Origin: Amoebidium appalachense
Taxonomy: Eukaryota > Ichthyosporea
Assembly: GCA_963693365.1 (NCBI GenBank)
Contig: CAVNZM010000018.1
Location: forward strand, 1-64,000
Direction of reading: 5' to 3'
Length of the DNA stretch: 64,000 nucleotides
Below, in pieces: positions 1 to 28,441 of this stretch. The notes under the pieces were generated by a model that did not search any database, had not been told where the DNA came from, and saw only the letters and a list, made by a program, of their open reading frames with translations. Numbering within the stretch: position 1 is the first letter of the stretch; each line of letters opens with the position of its first letter. Position numbers and translations under genes: made by a program.

Positions 1-647
1 AAACCAAATAAAAGTAGTTGTTTTTGAGTCGTTTTGTGAATTTGCATATGGTGTCCTAACAATACATATACTCTAGCCCCATTTTCTTTCTGAACCCCCC
101 CCCCCCCCCCCCCAGTTTTCTGGGGCCCTCATCCCCCCCCCCCCCCCCCCTCAGGCCCCAATCCTTTTCTAGGTTGCCCCTCCCCCCCCCCCCCCTACAC
201 ACACACACATCCTTTGTGCACAAATGGTGTGTGCATCTGCGCACATGTGTACACGCCAGAGCATATGTTGTGTCAGTGTCAGCATGTGTGCGTGCGTGTG
301 CGCATATGCATGTGTGCGCGCACGCACGTGTGTGTGTGTGTGTGTGCATCTTGTGTGTGCAGGTGTCTCATTTTTTTTTGTGGGCACCGGGGGGGGGGGG
401 GGGGGGGGGGCACACCGAATACGCTTTTAAATACTTTAAATCAGTGATCTATCTAGCTTGCACCGAAAACTATGTTAATTAACTGTGCAAATCGAGCACA
501 GCCAAAAGGGAGCACCAGTCCTAAGGGAGTTCTCTGACTTCAGGTTAGATTTAGGCCCCTGGCTGGCGGCAAGCAGATCATTTATGCATTATGGTGCCAA
601 GAGCCAGTGCTCACCATCCCTCGGATAAACGGTTTGGAATCACCAAT

Positions 648-710
<63 letters not shown>

Positions 711-1200
711 AAAGAAAACTTCGGATGGGTAGGCAGAATTAGGGGATTCGGTTGTAGCCACCTACAACCCTACTTCCAGATCCCCCTCCCCACGAGGGCA
801 AAGGGAAATAACCCCTAATCTTCATATGTGCATGTATCTCCGAGTAGCCGGGGAATTATCGCGCTAGAATCATAAATGCGGAGAATCCTTACTTTTAGCC
901 CTAGAGAGTGTAGTTGAGGAAAATGCAAACTAAAATGCAAACTCAGATATAGTCAAGCGCACACATGACCTCCTAAGCACACTTCATGTCCGCAATTATA
1001 GACCTAATAATCCAAGTGTGATCAAAAAACCGACGCCATACGCACTCTTACGACTAACCATTCTCGCTATGTGGGTATAGCTACACCAACATTTACGGTG
1101 GATTGGGGACATCCCTGTTAGATGCCGTGGTTAGTACCAGCATAGGGGTGGTTGGGGGCTCAGTGGGTGCTGGGCAGGGCAGGTGAGGTTCGGACCTGAC
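1..1200. other. No gene recognised; homopolymers and GT repeat
   Basis: This stretch holds poly-C runs near 97-113, 133-150, 180-195 and 650-678, a poly-G run near 390-410, a poly-A run near 680-708 and a (GT)n/(CA)n segment near 280-350. Reading frames here are made of these repeats. Further 3' exons of the minus-strand RasGAP gene could lie here or to the left of the window, but I see no exon with convincing splice sites. Confidence 0.5.
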
Positions 1201-16843
<15,643 letters not shown>

Positions 16844-16990
16844 GTTTTCTCCTTGCCCAGCCCGGGGCAAACCCGGGGGGCACTTGTGTGTGTGTGCTAT
16901 CTATGTGCTTGCCCTTACGGCTATGTGTCACAAGAAAGAAAAAAGATATAAGAAGAATGTCTTGGGTTAGCTTGTTGGGTTGTGGTGTGA

Positions 16991-17406
16991 TAGACTGTTG
17001 CCAACACGCTTATCATAACTTAGGTGAATAATGGGGTTCCTACAGTAAGCTGCGGCATTTTATGAACCAAAAGCTTCACTAGTCGAACTGTACACTAGCC
17101 TATTAGCCTGCTAAAAACATAGAGCAAAATTCCGCTAGCTTCTATGCTATAATGCGTTCCTATGGCTCCCAGTTTTCGGGTCAATATGTAAGCGCACCTA
17201 GACTGTTGCCAACACGCTTATCATAACTTAGGTGAATAATGGGGTTCCTACAGTATGCTGCGGAATTTTATGAACCAAAAGCTTCACTAGTCGAACTGTA
17301 CACTAGCCTATTAGCCTGCTAAAAACATAGAGCAAAATTCCGCTAGCTTCTATGCTATAATGCGTTCCTATGGCTCCCAGTTTTCGGGTCAATATGTAAG
17401 CGCACC
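16991..17406. repeat. 208-bp tandem duplication
   Basis: TAGACTGTTGCCAACACGC begins at 16991 and again at 17199; the two 208-bp units differ at about two bases (near AGTAAGCTGCGGCATT versus AGTATGCTGCGGAATT). The near identity points to a recent event. It lies about 150 bp upstream of the RasGAP start codon. Confidence 0.95.
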
Positions 17407-18456
17407 AATATAACGAAAAAAACACAAAACTGCCAAGCACAAGAAGTGTGTTTTCGACACGTAAGAGACGCAATTGCTCAGACGGCAATAAGTCCTCCTT
17501 GGCGCTATCAGCCATTGGGTGCAGGTGAGACTTACACCAATCAGATAACCGCAACAGGCTTGGAGCATTCCCATATGTGGATTGTCATGTAGCTGGCTAC
17601 TGATTGTTGGTTGCACCTTTACAAACTTGTGGCGCGTTGGAAGTCACAGGGGTTTACACACTTTTTATTGCGTGGACACTGCCGGAGGCCCAGCCACATT
17701 CGACGGCCTACTGCGTTTTCCAGCACAGCCAATCAAATGCAGCCAGTGACATCCCCCCCCCTCCCCCCCCCCCCCCCCTCCCTCCCTCCAATTATCAAGG
17801 CAATTGGCACACTGCCCCGCTCCCCCGGGCCAGGCCCGTCCTCCCCTCCCGGCCCACAATCGATCCGGGCCCTCTCCCCCCTCTCCACCTTCCGGCCCCC
17901 AACACGTGGCACGTATATACAGCCTCACTGAAGTAGGCCCGCTACAACAGATGCATATGTGTACATCCGCATAGGGGGCGGAGAAGGGCGCCCCATGGGG
18001 TGGCCACGGCCACCCGTGGGCCGGGACTCAACTTGTACAGACACACACCCCCACAGGTGCACAGAACACATACATCACATGCACACACTTGCACCCCACA
18101 CAGTAATCAACTTTAAAAAACACACAATTAGTGACACACACGGCCACGCGCACACATAAGTATGTACACACAAACACATTTACACAAACGTTTACAACCT
18201 CCATAATCATTCCCAAGTTTCTACTGTCGTAGCGTTTGTTCTTTCCCTCCCCAAACGTTCCACATCACTCACGATCGAGGCTCGAGCCGTTGCAATTGCC
18301 CTTCCGACATGGTTACGTAAAACCCAACGCACGCACACCCACACCCATTCAAGCCCGTTCAGACACGGACACATATGCAAGTTTGTTCTCAGCGCTAGAC
18401 GTATGGTGCAGGGCACTGTCCATGTTTGATAATCCAAACAGAAAACGAGCAATATA

Positions 18457-18462
18457 TTTATT
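18457..18462 (-). terminator. Candidate polyadenylation signal of PDX1
   Basis: AATAAA on the minus strand about 225 bp after the PDX1 stop codon. It is the first such hexamer I see downstream. Position and match only; no transcript evidence. Confidence 0.4.
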
Positions 18463-18686
18463 TATCGGCAGGCCTGGAGTCCCCACAGGGGATGCCAGCA
18501 ACACCGCTCCTACCCTGGAGACATATTCCTCCCGGGCAATATAGACTATCATTCACTCGGCCACGGCTCAATGGAACCCCATCGAGCACAAACAGTCTTA
18601 TCATGCATGCAATCATACTTTTCCCGGCCTGCGGGCATTCACAAGCATATATGTACAGATAAAACACGTGCTATGTCCACTCGTGT

Positions 18687-19022
18687 TTACCAGCCGCGCT
18701 TGGCCATCTTCTGGTTCTCGGGCAGAGTATCGCAGTTAATGCCCACCATAGGCTCGCCGAGGTCTTCGCTGATTTCGGCAAGTTTGGCAGCATCGTTGAA
18801 ATGTGTGACGGCCTGCACGATGGCCTTGGCGCGCTTGACTGGGTCACCGCTCTTGAAAATACCCTGAGGGAAAAGAAAGGGTAAGTGCCGGTGTGTGTGT
18901 GTAGGCAAGGATTCCCATGAGTGTTCCGTGCTTGTGCATTGTGTGTACGTGTGCGCCCAAGTGCATGTGTGAGGGACGTGTGGTTGAATGTGTGTGTGGG
19001 GGGGGGAGGGGGGGAGGGGGGG

Positions 19023-19056
<34 letters not shown>

Positions 19057-19464
19057 CGGGCACTGGTAGTTTGGGGGGGGGGGGGGGGGGGGGGGTGCAG
19101 CAGAACAACACACTAAAAGTGTGCGCTATAATGCAATGGCATGCAAAACCAATGCACACAGAACGTGTGTGCGTGCGTTCTACACGTGTAGCTGGGGGGG
19201 GGAGGGGGGGGTCTACATTATTAGGCACAGACAGAAGAAACAAAACTGGAAGGGAGGTGTGGATGACACAGGTCATGTGCCTGCATGTCTGAGTAATTGG
19301 GGGATACACACAGACTGAGACCACATGCATCACACGTAGAGCTCCGGGGGGGAGGGGTTTTTAACTCAAGCCATTCGAAAGCCCAACCCACAACCTGGGA
19401 GGGAACTGTCGAAAGAGAGGGAAAAGAGGAAGAGGGGGGAGGGGCGGGGGCCGGGGCCGAGGGG

Positions 19465-19497
<33 letters not shown>

Positions 19498-20254
19498 GGG
19501 GAGAGTGGTGGGAAGAGGGGGGGGGGGAGGGGGGAGTGGTGGGAAGAGGGGAACACATACAGAGCCCACGAAGACACCATCACAGCCCAACTGCATCATC
19601 AAAGCAGCATCTGCAGGTGTGGCCACACCGCCAGCAGCAAAGTTGACCACGGGCAGGCGGCCCAATTTGGCAGTCTCCTGGACCAGGTGGAGGGGGGCCC
19701 TGATCTCTTTTGCATAGGCAAAGAGCTCGTCCTCGTCCATGTTCTGAATCTGCCTGATCTGGCTGTTCATCTTGCGCATGTGACGAACGGCCTCAACAAC
19801 ATTGCCTGTGCCTGCCTCACCCTGTAAATGGAAAGAAAAAAACTGTCAGAAATGCAAATTTGTGCGTTGTGTGTGTTTGTGTGTGCACGCATGTCCGTTA
19901 ACACAAAGGGGTTGCACACCCCACATCTAACTTCAAGGACCCAACTTCAGTAGAAAGGGTCAAACTTTCGTAGGAAGTGTCCAACTCGCGTAGAAAAGAT
20001 CCTGCGCACTTAGGAAAGATCCTGCGCACACACGACTCCCCCCCCCCCCTCCCCTCTCCCTTTTCCCTGCCACCTCCCCACACACGCGCGCGCGCGCGCA
20101 CATGCGCACACCACCTCCTTTCCCCCCACCTCCCACGCCTCATCACCAACAAGTCCATGCACTTCTGTTTTTTGTACTGTAGGCACCTGCTGGCGAGTGA
20201 GTGCTTGGGTGGACAGATGGATGGGTGGGTCGGTTGTGGAAAGAGAGTGTGTTT

Positions 20255-20297
<43 letters not shown>

Positions 20298-20303
20298 TGT
20301 GTG

Positions 20304-20335
<32 letters not shown>

Positions 20336-20647
20336 GATGTATCCCCTCCGACCCAACATCTTCAGCACTACACTATGCACACACCTTTGTGCGGATCATG
20401 CAGGCACCCTCTGCAATGCGGCGCAGGGCCTCGCCCAGGTCCTTTGCCCCGCACACAAAGGGCACGTTGAACTTGTTCTTGTTGATGTGGTGCTCCTCAT
20501 CGGCAGGCGTGAGCACCTCACTCTCATCGATGTAGTCGACACCGATCGCCTGAAGGATCTGCAGGAAGGAAACGTCAGTGTGTGAAACTAAACAGGGTGT
20601 GAGAAGGTGGGGGGGGGGGGGATTTGAGGTGTATGGACAAGCCCGGG

Positions 20648-20684
<37 letters not shown>

Positions 20685-20843
20685 GTGGGATAGGTCATGT
20701 CAACTCGTAAACAACCCTTAGCACGCAGGCAGGGAGGCCCAAAAAAAGAAGCCCGGGCCACCAGGTGCATGGACGAAAATGTGTAGAGGAGAACGCGCAT
20801 GAGAGCTGCTAGGCAATGGTTAAAAGTGTGTGTGTGTGTGTGT

Positions 20844-20879
<36 letters not shown>

Positions 20880-21273
20880 GATAATGTGTATAATTGTCGG
20901 TGGGCCAGAGAACTGGGAAGTGATAGGTGAGAAGGGCAAAAGCAAAGGACATAATGAATACCTGTTCCCATGTCTAAGTGAGGTGAGATGTGGTGGTAAA
21001 GGAGTTCCTGTTAACAATAAATATGTTTCGCGTCTGGGAGACAACATTGTGTACGATAATGAAAATCCAAGTCTTCTACTCTGCAAATAATGATTAGACA
21101 GTTATAGCTCTCACCTTCCTCTCCCTCTCCCCCCCCCCCCTCCCCCCACACCCTACCCACCCCCGGTGGCTGCCAAAAATACAGCAGTTATATCTGGCTT
21201 CCCTCTTCCTCCTTCCCTCAGCCCGTTTATCTGGTTTTACTCAAACACCCTGCTCCGACCCTCCCCCACCCGC

Positions 21274-21309
<36 letters not shown>

Positions 21310-22706
21310 GGGGCCAGGGCGAGGGGGCATGGCACTACTTAAGTATCTTTTTTTCTTTTTGGGGGGGGGGGGGGGGAGGGAGGACACTTACTTGTGCCTC
21401 AACGATATGGCCGATGCGCACTTTGGCCATGACGGGGATGGTGACTGTCTCCTTGATGCCCTTGACCATCTTGGGGTCGGACATGCGCGCAACACCGCCT
21501 GTGTGGTAGAGACGAGTTAGCGTCCTGGAGATTGGTGTGGTTGCTCTGAAATAGGGTAAAGGGGGGGGAGGGGGGGGGGGTCAAGGGGGAGAGGAGGGCT
21601 AAGAACGCCTAACACGGTACGAAGTACAACTATACGATGGGAAACACGATGTGACATATGAGAGCAACGTTGTCTGCAACAATCGCAGTTCAGCACAAAC
21701 CTCAGGGAAGGGAGGGGTCTTCGATAACGGCTTAGTTTCAACGGGGGAGAGCGTGGAGACGGGGGAGGGGCGGAAGTAGTAAAAAGAGGTGAAGTCTGTT
21801 CCATTTTGGGTGGAAGGAAGGGGCGGGGGGGGGGGGGGGGGTTGGGTAGCGAGAGTGGTTGTTAGAACAAAACGGGATGGGTTGTGCGTAAAGGGCAAAA
21901 TGAGCTCAAAGAGAAGGAAAAGGTAGTAAAGGCTCAAGCTATCCAGGAAGCATGACAATACGAGGCGTCTCTAGGCTACAAAGGCAGGAGAAGTAGCAGA
22001 ACTATTAGAAGAGCGCAACCTTCCGACCCCTCCAACCCCCGCAACCCGTCCCCCACCCAACCCACCCCACCCCCCCACCCTCCCCTCCGTACCCCTTCCC
22101 CCTTCCCTCACCCCCCTTACACCCCCTCCCCCACCACATCCTTAACACGGTTAAGTTTCTGGCCGGCCTTCACGAATAATTGTATGAAACTTGGCTCTAA
22201 CATAACAGTGAACTGCAGGGGAAAAAAACCAAGTCTGCTAAACACATTAAAAAGAAGCATTCGATTAGCTAGGTTTGAAGATTCACGTACCATCCTTGCG
22301 GATATCGGCAGGCACGCGCTCAAGGGCCATGACTGCGCAGGCACCAGCCTCCTCAGCAACACGTGCCTGCTCGGGGTTAACCACGTCCATGATAACACCA
22401 CCCTGTGAGGGAGAAGGATGAGCGATTGCATACAGGGAGGGCTCTAAAAAACTATGAATCCATACACCCTTGTAGCATACTGAGAGTCTGGTTTGCGGGA
22501 GACTTCACCGATCAAGCCACAGCCAACGACCTTGGCTTTCAAACAGCGCTGTTGGTGGTAAGAAGGAAAAAAGCCATGTTCCCAGCAGCCATGTTTGCAC
22601 ACACCTTGAACATCTGGGCCAGGCCCTTCTTCAACAGGTCGGTGCCGGTGGCACCGCCGTTGGCAGCGCCGTTGACACCGTTAGCTGTGGCTGTGAGATT
22701 GCTCAT
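18687..22706 (-). CDS. PDX1: PLP synthase subunit PDX1/PdxS (SNZ family), six exons, 310 aa
   Basis: It makes pyridoxal 5'-phosphate (vitamin B6) from ribose 5-phosphate, glyceraldehyde 3-phosphate and ammonia supplied by the glutaminase PDX2/PdxT. It is a cytosolic (beta/alpha)8 barrel forming dodecamers. Exons: 22605-22706, 22291-22402, 21392-21498, 20385-20558, 19561-19821, 18687-18863. All use GT-AG introns with matching phases and give 933 nt including TAA. Visible motifs: [16 protein letters not shown], the strand holding the substrate-binding aspartate; [17 protein letters not shown] with the Schiff-base lysine; [23 protein letters not shown] with the second catalytic lysine; and [14 protein letters not shown] with the phosphate-binding glycines. 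The N-terminal 20 residues are Gly/Asn/Ala-rich. Length fits the family (about 290-310). The partner glutaminase is not in the window. Confidence 0.97.
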
Positions 22707-23487
22707 GGTTGTGGTTCTAAGCAACAAAAAGACACTGTTGGGAAGTGCGACTGACGAAGGCAAAACGAGGGGTGAGCCTCTATTTATTAGGCCGAGGGCA
22801 TGTGTGTTCGCCTGTGCTGGCGCTGAAATGATAGAGCGTGATATAAGCACACTGTACACCAATCACATAATGACTTTATATCAGTAATTGAGTTTTTGTT
22901 TTAGATAAGCCAATCGGAGCTTATCCATCTTACCAGAAGTATTTTTAGTCTCGCCGACAATGTCTTCAGAATGAGCAGCGTAAGAGCCCCCCGACTGGCG
23001 GATCTCAATAGGTTACAAGTGTGGATATAAACAGATCATGATGATTAGCCAATAGCAAGGGTCATGAAGATCGAATGCACCTTCACAACGCTTATCGGAT
23101 GCAACGTATCTGCTGAATAAAACAATTAAAAGCAAATGATTCCGAGATTTCTGCCAGTATAAAAGATTTTGATATGAACACATAAGGCAGTTACAGCAGT
23201 TTTATTTTTCTATTCGAAACGCTTGGGCAATGGTGTCGAACAATTCCAACTACTTCCTGTGGAGATCATTCAACCAACGATATGCCGGTTGGCCACAGCT
23301 GTTTTGCCGGTGCCGGGTGGGCCGGCGGCAGCCGGACTGGAGTCACCCGGCCAGTGACCACACTGTAGCTCGGCCACGTGTAATGCAGTGTCGGGTTCAC
23401 CCGGCCACGCTTTTGTGGCGGCTCAGTGTGCCTGTTTTTAGTTTGGTTTCGACATCGTGGTTTTCATTACTGTTAGTTTGGGAACAT

Positions 23488-23770
23488 TCAATTTCCTTCG
23501 AATGTAGGAGCAAGCGACGGTTTATGGCTTTGCTTGACCTTCTCGTGAACACGATTAGCGGTAGCTGCTATCATGATATGCTTTTGCTTGTCAACAGTGA
23601 CCGGAGACGTCTGGTTAGTTTGTTTGATAGGGAACGTTCAATTTCCTTCGGGCGTAGGAGCAAACGACGGTTTATGGTTTTGCTTGACCTTCTCGTGAAC
23701 ACGATTAGCGGTAGCTGCTATCATGACATGCTTTTGCTTGTCAACAGTGACCGGCGACGTCTGTAGTATA
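23488..23770. repeat. 150-bp tandem duplication, two copies
   Basis: TTCAATTTCCTTCG begins at 23488 and at 23638. The units share a long block through the segment GAACACGATTAGCGGTAGCT and diverge by about 5 percent. The reading frame stays open through both copies because 150 is a multiple of three, which is not evidence of coding by itself. Confidence 0.9.
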
Positions 23771-24873
23771 CAAGGGTACTCAGCTCTTTTTGACAGATTG
23801 AAGATAAACATGCACTTCCTAGATTTATTTCACTGCTGGCCACTTGGGGCTGTGAGGTTGCGATGCACACACAGTTACAGCTACGGTCACACGGACTTTT
23901 TGCCCCTTACCAGAGCAAGGAATAAAGCAATAGCACCTGTGCAGGAGCACAGGTCGTGTCGTGACTACAACCTCGATCACAGTCTACGACGTAAATGAAC
24001 TAAACTAGCGACGGTAGACTATCTTGCCCTTGTCAACTTGCTGCGTACCCAATTTTTCTCGCAGGCGTGGGCAGCTGAACTTGCGTGTACTTCATGTAGC
24101 TTGCCACCTTCTCTAAACAAGAAATATTATTCTTTAATTAATATATAGCTAGATAGCTAGCTGGAACTGCTTTGTGATTACCAAGGTGTTCCCATATTGA
24201 GGTGGGTGAGATAGGATGTGCTCTTGGCGTTCAAATGAGGAACTGGCACCGTTATGTCCACACATACAAGGTTGCATACCGCCATGCATGTACCGTTTCC
24301 TTTTTCCTCTGCTCTAGCGCACGCGCCGAGCGTATACCTACCACGATCATGACCATAGTGTTAGGCAACCCCTGTCATCTGTGTATATGCTGGTTATAAA
24401 CTATGATGTTCACACATCTCTGCTCACGACGTCTGCTTCTGTCCGAATGGCTGCATGTTATACTTGTTGTTTCTCGTGATACGCTGCCTTAGGAAGTGGC
24501 TCCAACTTTGGCCATTCACCTTCGACTTTGCTGAAGTCCTTGCCTATGTATATCGAGCCTTCCGAAGGCTTCCGAAGGAAGAATGTACGTGCGGTCGTCT
24601 ATAGTTGGTGTGGCGTTACTACGTATACCCGTCTAACTCTTCTGGCTTAGGGTCGTTTTTGGGCTTCGTTTGTTCTGTATGCTGATGTGTACCAGGTGGT
24701 TTGTCCTGCGCACGCAGAATGGTGTGCAGTAGTTTTCTTCTTTGTGTCAGTCTTCTGCCTCCTCCACCTCCTCCCCCTCCCCTCTCCCACCTTTCTCCCT
24801 CTCCCTCGCTCTCCTTTCCTCCCTCACGTACTCTCTATCCACAGTAGCTCCAGCTCTCACACACACGCCAGCA

Positions 24874-24879
24874 CACGTG
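24874..24879. promoter_or_regulatory. Canonical E-box CACGTG upstream of MAX
   Basis: CACGTG lies about 570 bp upstream of the MAX start codon. It is the consensus site for Myc/Max-type bHLH-zipper dimers. A chance hexamer is expected about every 4 kb, so the site alone is weak evidence for self-regulation. Confidence 0.3.
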
Positions 24880-25444
24880 AAAGTGCACAGCATTCACGCC
24901 GCTCATGGCAAAGGCTCCGCTCACCGAACCCTCAAGCTCATCGTTCCCCTGTCTCCTTATTGTGTCATGATTCGCAGTAGAGACCCTAACATGCCTATCG
25001 ATATCACACGGCTGCCAACCTTCACCGTGTGGCAAAAAAAAAAAATCTGGCCCTTCCCAGCGGCGGTGCATTTCTGGCCAATTGCTGTTGCCCTCAACGT
25101 AGCTCGCTCCCATTGGCGCATAACACTTTTAAATTATATATCGTTTAATATCATATTTTTACTGCTTTTCAAAAGCAAACAGCCAATAGTTTGCCGAGTT
25201 AGCACCTTGCTCAGGCTTGCTGTCACGCAACTGCCCCAAAAAGCTGAGACACAGCGAGCCGTGTAGGTCCTAAACTGAGATGTTCATGTTTTACAGCGCC
25301 TGCATGACTGAGCAGATACGCCCATTTTAGAGTAGAAAGACAGGCAATACACGACTGCGTGGCATAAGAAACGAGCATAGTGGGTGTATAAGGTGTGTTC
25401 TGTGGGCAAGCTGTAGCTTTGTCTGTGCTTTTTCGAGACCAAAC

Positions 25445-25538
25445 ATGGATAGCGACGATGATATCCCTGCTGGCGGCCGTGATGAGAAGCGCGCGCACCA
25501 CAACGCCTTGGAGCGGTAGGTGCACACACACACGCGCG

Positions 25539-25602
<64 letters not shown>

Positions 25603-26519
25603 AGTGTCGATTTGCGGCGCCCCCGCCCGCACATCTGGATACGGGTGGCACAAGCACCCTTCTTCCTACAGACACAATTACACAGTATCAAACCCAGGCA
25701 CACATACCCTTGAGCACAATTTAGAAACATGCACATCATAGCATGCGATACGCTCTTTCGCGCTTAATAATATAACAACAAGCAGGCACAAGCACACATG
25801 GGCACTTTTTGATGCTCGGTGACAAACACAGCCGCATTATACGTGTGTGCTTTGTCGTAAATAGACACCTGCACACGTGTGCATTTTCGCAGCTACACAA
25901 GTTCATCCAGGCAGAGGAATAACCTGCGCGTGCACTGACAGGAATCATATATTCAAGCTGCTTTATTACTAGAGTGCCCCTGCAGCACTCCTCTCTCAAA
26001 ATCATTTTGAACCACACATAATTTGGCATGCTTCCTTTTCCACCGCACAGTACGTTTTGGGTTTACTCGAGTGTTTACGTTTATCTGTACTTGACATGTA
26101 AGAACGATCAGTCGGTTTCAGGCACGACATCCACTGCCTAGGAGAAAGTTGAGTAGATCCATGTGTTACGTTGTTGAAACCCTACGAGTACTCTCTGGGG
26201 TCCTGCTTTGTTGGTTTCTTTTCAGAGTTAAGCTGTTGCCTCTTACCGTTTTTCTTTAGACCCTGTCCACATGTATTGAGGGCCACCTCCCAACTGTATT
26301 TCTCTTTACCTGACTTTTTGTTTGCCCAGGGAACGTGTGGGGTTGGTAGTTGAACTTTGACATTTCCGTAGCCTTGCGCGTTAGTAAGTTGGCTTCTAGT
26401 GCGCTGTTTTGTAGGAACTCAGAAACACCAACGCCTTTGTTGTTGTTTTTTTTGTTTTGTTCTCAAGCATATGCTTCTCTATCTCCCCCCCCCCCCCCCC
26501 CCCCCCCTCCCCCCCCCCC

Positions 26520-26550
<31 letters not shown>

Positions 26551-26601
26551 ACAGACAGACACAGACACACACACCTGCATCCCACCCGCCCCCACTATCT
26601 A

Positions 26602-26680
<79 letters not shown>

Positions 26681-26707
26681 CCTCTGGCTTTCTCTCTCTC
26701 TCTCTCG

Positions 26708-26779
<72 letters not shown>

Positions 26780-27885
26780 CCCCGCCCTGTCTCCCCCTCT
26801 CCCTCCCCCTCCCCCTTTCTGTCCCTCCCTCCCCACCCCCCTTTTTCATCCCTTTCTCGGGGACCCCCTCTGTGAGTCACTTTGCAGCTCTTTATCACCT
26901 GTGGTTTCGTCAATTTTGCTCCCTTTTCCTGAGTGTCCTTTTTTGCCTTCGTTCCTCTGCATCACACAAAGCAGATTTTAACTCAACCTTGTGAGTATGT
27001 TTTTCTGATATTTCGCTATTTATTGCTTTTTTAACCCCTTCACCCCTCCCCTCCCCTTCCCCACCTCCTCTCGCTCTCTGGCTCTCTCTCTCTCATTCCC
27101 TCCCTCCACCCCCTCCCCCATCCCGCCCCCCCACCCCACCCCCACCCCCGTCCCTCTCGTTTGCCTCTGGCCCCTTTCTTTACCCCGCTCTACGTGCTAC
27201 CATACACATTCACCATTTACGGGTCTACACAGCTACCTCCCCCTCTCCCCCCCGTGGGCCTGCTGATGTTACGTATATGGTGTTTGTTTTAATTGTCGGA
27301 GGGTTGGGGAGCCTCCGGGGGAGGGCGAGGAGGGGAGGTGTAACCCCTTTTCTTCGGTGTGCATTCGTTCCTGTCGCTTACTAGTGTTACATACTCTGTG
27401 TTGATTTCTTTTTTTTTCTTGGGGAGGGAGGGGGGGGGGGGGGGGGGGAGGGGGAGGGATTCTTGTTTTGGTGTTTAGGTGTTCATGCTGTCTGTGGGGG
27501 GGGAGGGGGGGGGGAGGGAATCAGCCCCTATTTCTATGAACCGGCCAATAAGCATCCCGAAGTTTGGGTACGCACCACATGCATGTCCCTTGTGTTTGTT
27601 ATGTTTTCTCTGGCAGCTGCCCCCCCTCCCCCCCCTCCCCCCCTCCGGTAAGCCCACCTTCCCCCACGACCGATATGACACACATGTCCCGCGTGTGTGC
27701 ACGTGCAAAGGATGGGGAGTATTTAGAAAAGGAGGGGGGTTGATTTGTGTGCAATTAACCACGGGTGGGTATGTACTTGTGCATGGATACAGCCATGCCA
27801 GGGCAAATGTGCATTCTCCGTTTATCATTCCTGCTTGCTCTCAGGTCACTGACCCTTTCCCACCCCCCTCCCCTCCCCCCCCCCC

Positions 27886-27916
<31 letters not shown>

Positions 27917-28320
27917 ACACACACACACCACTAACGCCACCACACACACACACACGCACTTGTCTTTCCATCCCCTTCTTTCTCCTTTTGCAACCTCTAT
28001 CACAGAGGCAAAAACATACATGCGTATGCGCATGCACGCACGCACGCGCGCGCACACACACACACAGCAAGCGTCGAGACCACATCAAGGAATCCTTCAG
28101 TATTCTTCGTGACCAGATACCAAACTTGAACGGTGAAAAGGCCAGCCGTGCGGCCATTCTCAACACTGCACGTGATTACATCCACCAGATGCGGGGGACC
28201 AATCACACGATGGAAGCAGAGGTGGATGAGATGCGCAAACAGAATGATCTGATGGCAGAACAGATAAGACTGTTGGAGGCGGCGATCAAGCAGCAGAACC
28301 CGAATGCGGCGCTGGATTAG
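25445..28320 (+). CDS. MAX: MAX-like bHLH leucine zipper transcription factor, two exons, 107 aa
   Basis: MAX is the obligate nuclear partner of Myc and Mad/Mnt proteins and binds E-boxes CACGTG. Exon 1 is 25445-25515 (donor CG^GTAGGT) and exon 2 is 28068-28320 (acceptor CACACAG), joined in phase inside the basic region. The basic region reads KRAHHNALERKRRDHIK; residues His19, Glu23 and Arg27 match the E-box-contacting His/Glu/Arg of animal MAX. Then come the loop with GEKASRAAIL, helix 2 (ARDYIHQMR) and a zipper with the conserved NHT and QN positions. It is shorter than human MAX (160 aa): the protein stops right after the zipper (QQNPNAALD) and lacks the acidic, Ser-rich and nuclear-localisation tail. 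The 2.55-kb intron holds poly-C, CT and CA repeats. A possible AATAAA lies at 28916-28921. Confidence 0.96.
26480..26800. repeat. Poly-C, (CA)n, (CT)n and (GT)n cluster in the MAX intron
   Basis: Two poly-C tracts (26483-26508 and 26511-26536), a short CA/CAGA block, (CT)n at 26600-26642, (GT)n at 26643-26675, more (CT)n to 26745 and another poly-C run to 26778. All pyrimidine runs are in the sense strand of MAX. The long P/S/L-rich frames are artefacts. Confidence 0.9.
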
Positions 28321-28441
28321 CTGAGTTGCCTTATTTGGTGGGGGTACTGGCTGTATATGGTAATCCAAACACTGCGCGGGACTTATTTCGTTATATGGTG
28401 GTGGTGGTGCTGGTATCGGCGGTGTATGGTTGTTGTATTTG

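Larger units (their letters stand above)
16844..18686. other. Intergenic between RasGAP 5' end and PDX1 3' end
   Basis: It holds the presumed promoter of the RasGAP gene (right of 16843) and the 3' flank of PDX1. A 208-bp tandem duplication lies at 16991-17406 and a C-rich block at 17750-17890. Reading frames of 60-110 codons here lack splice support and family resemblance, so I call no gene. Confidence 0.6.
22707..25444. other. Intergenic between PDX1 and MAX 5' ends (divergent)
   Basis: The two genes are transcribed away from each other, so both promoters should lie here. A TATAAA-like string (GATATAAAGTC on the minus strand, 22872-22882) lies about 165 bp before the PDX1 start. A 150-bp tandem duplication lies at 23488-23770. 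Canonical E-boxes CACGTG occur at 23375 and 24874. No coding region is convincing: the 178-codon frame over the duplication has no recognisable domain. Confidence 0.55.

Noticed and set aside
17303-17554. 83-codon minus frame with a hydrophobic stretch
   Set aside because: Overlaps the 208-bp duplication, has no homology I recognise and no splice or promoter support.
26350-26994. Pro/Ser/Leu-rich frames in the MAX intron
   Set aside because: Translation of poly-C and CT repeats.
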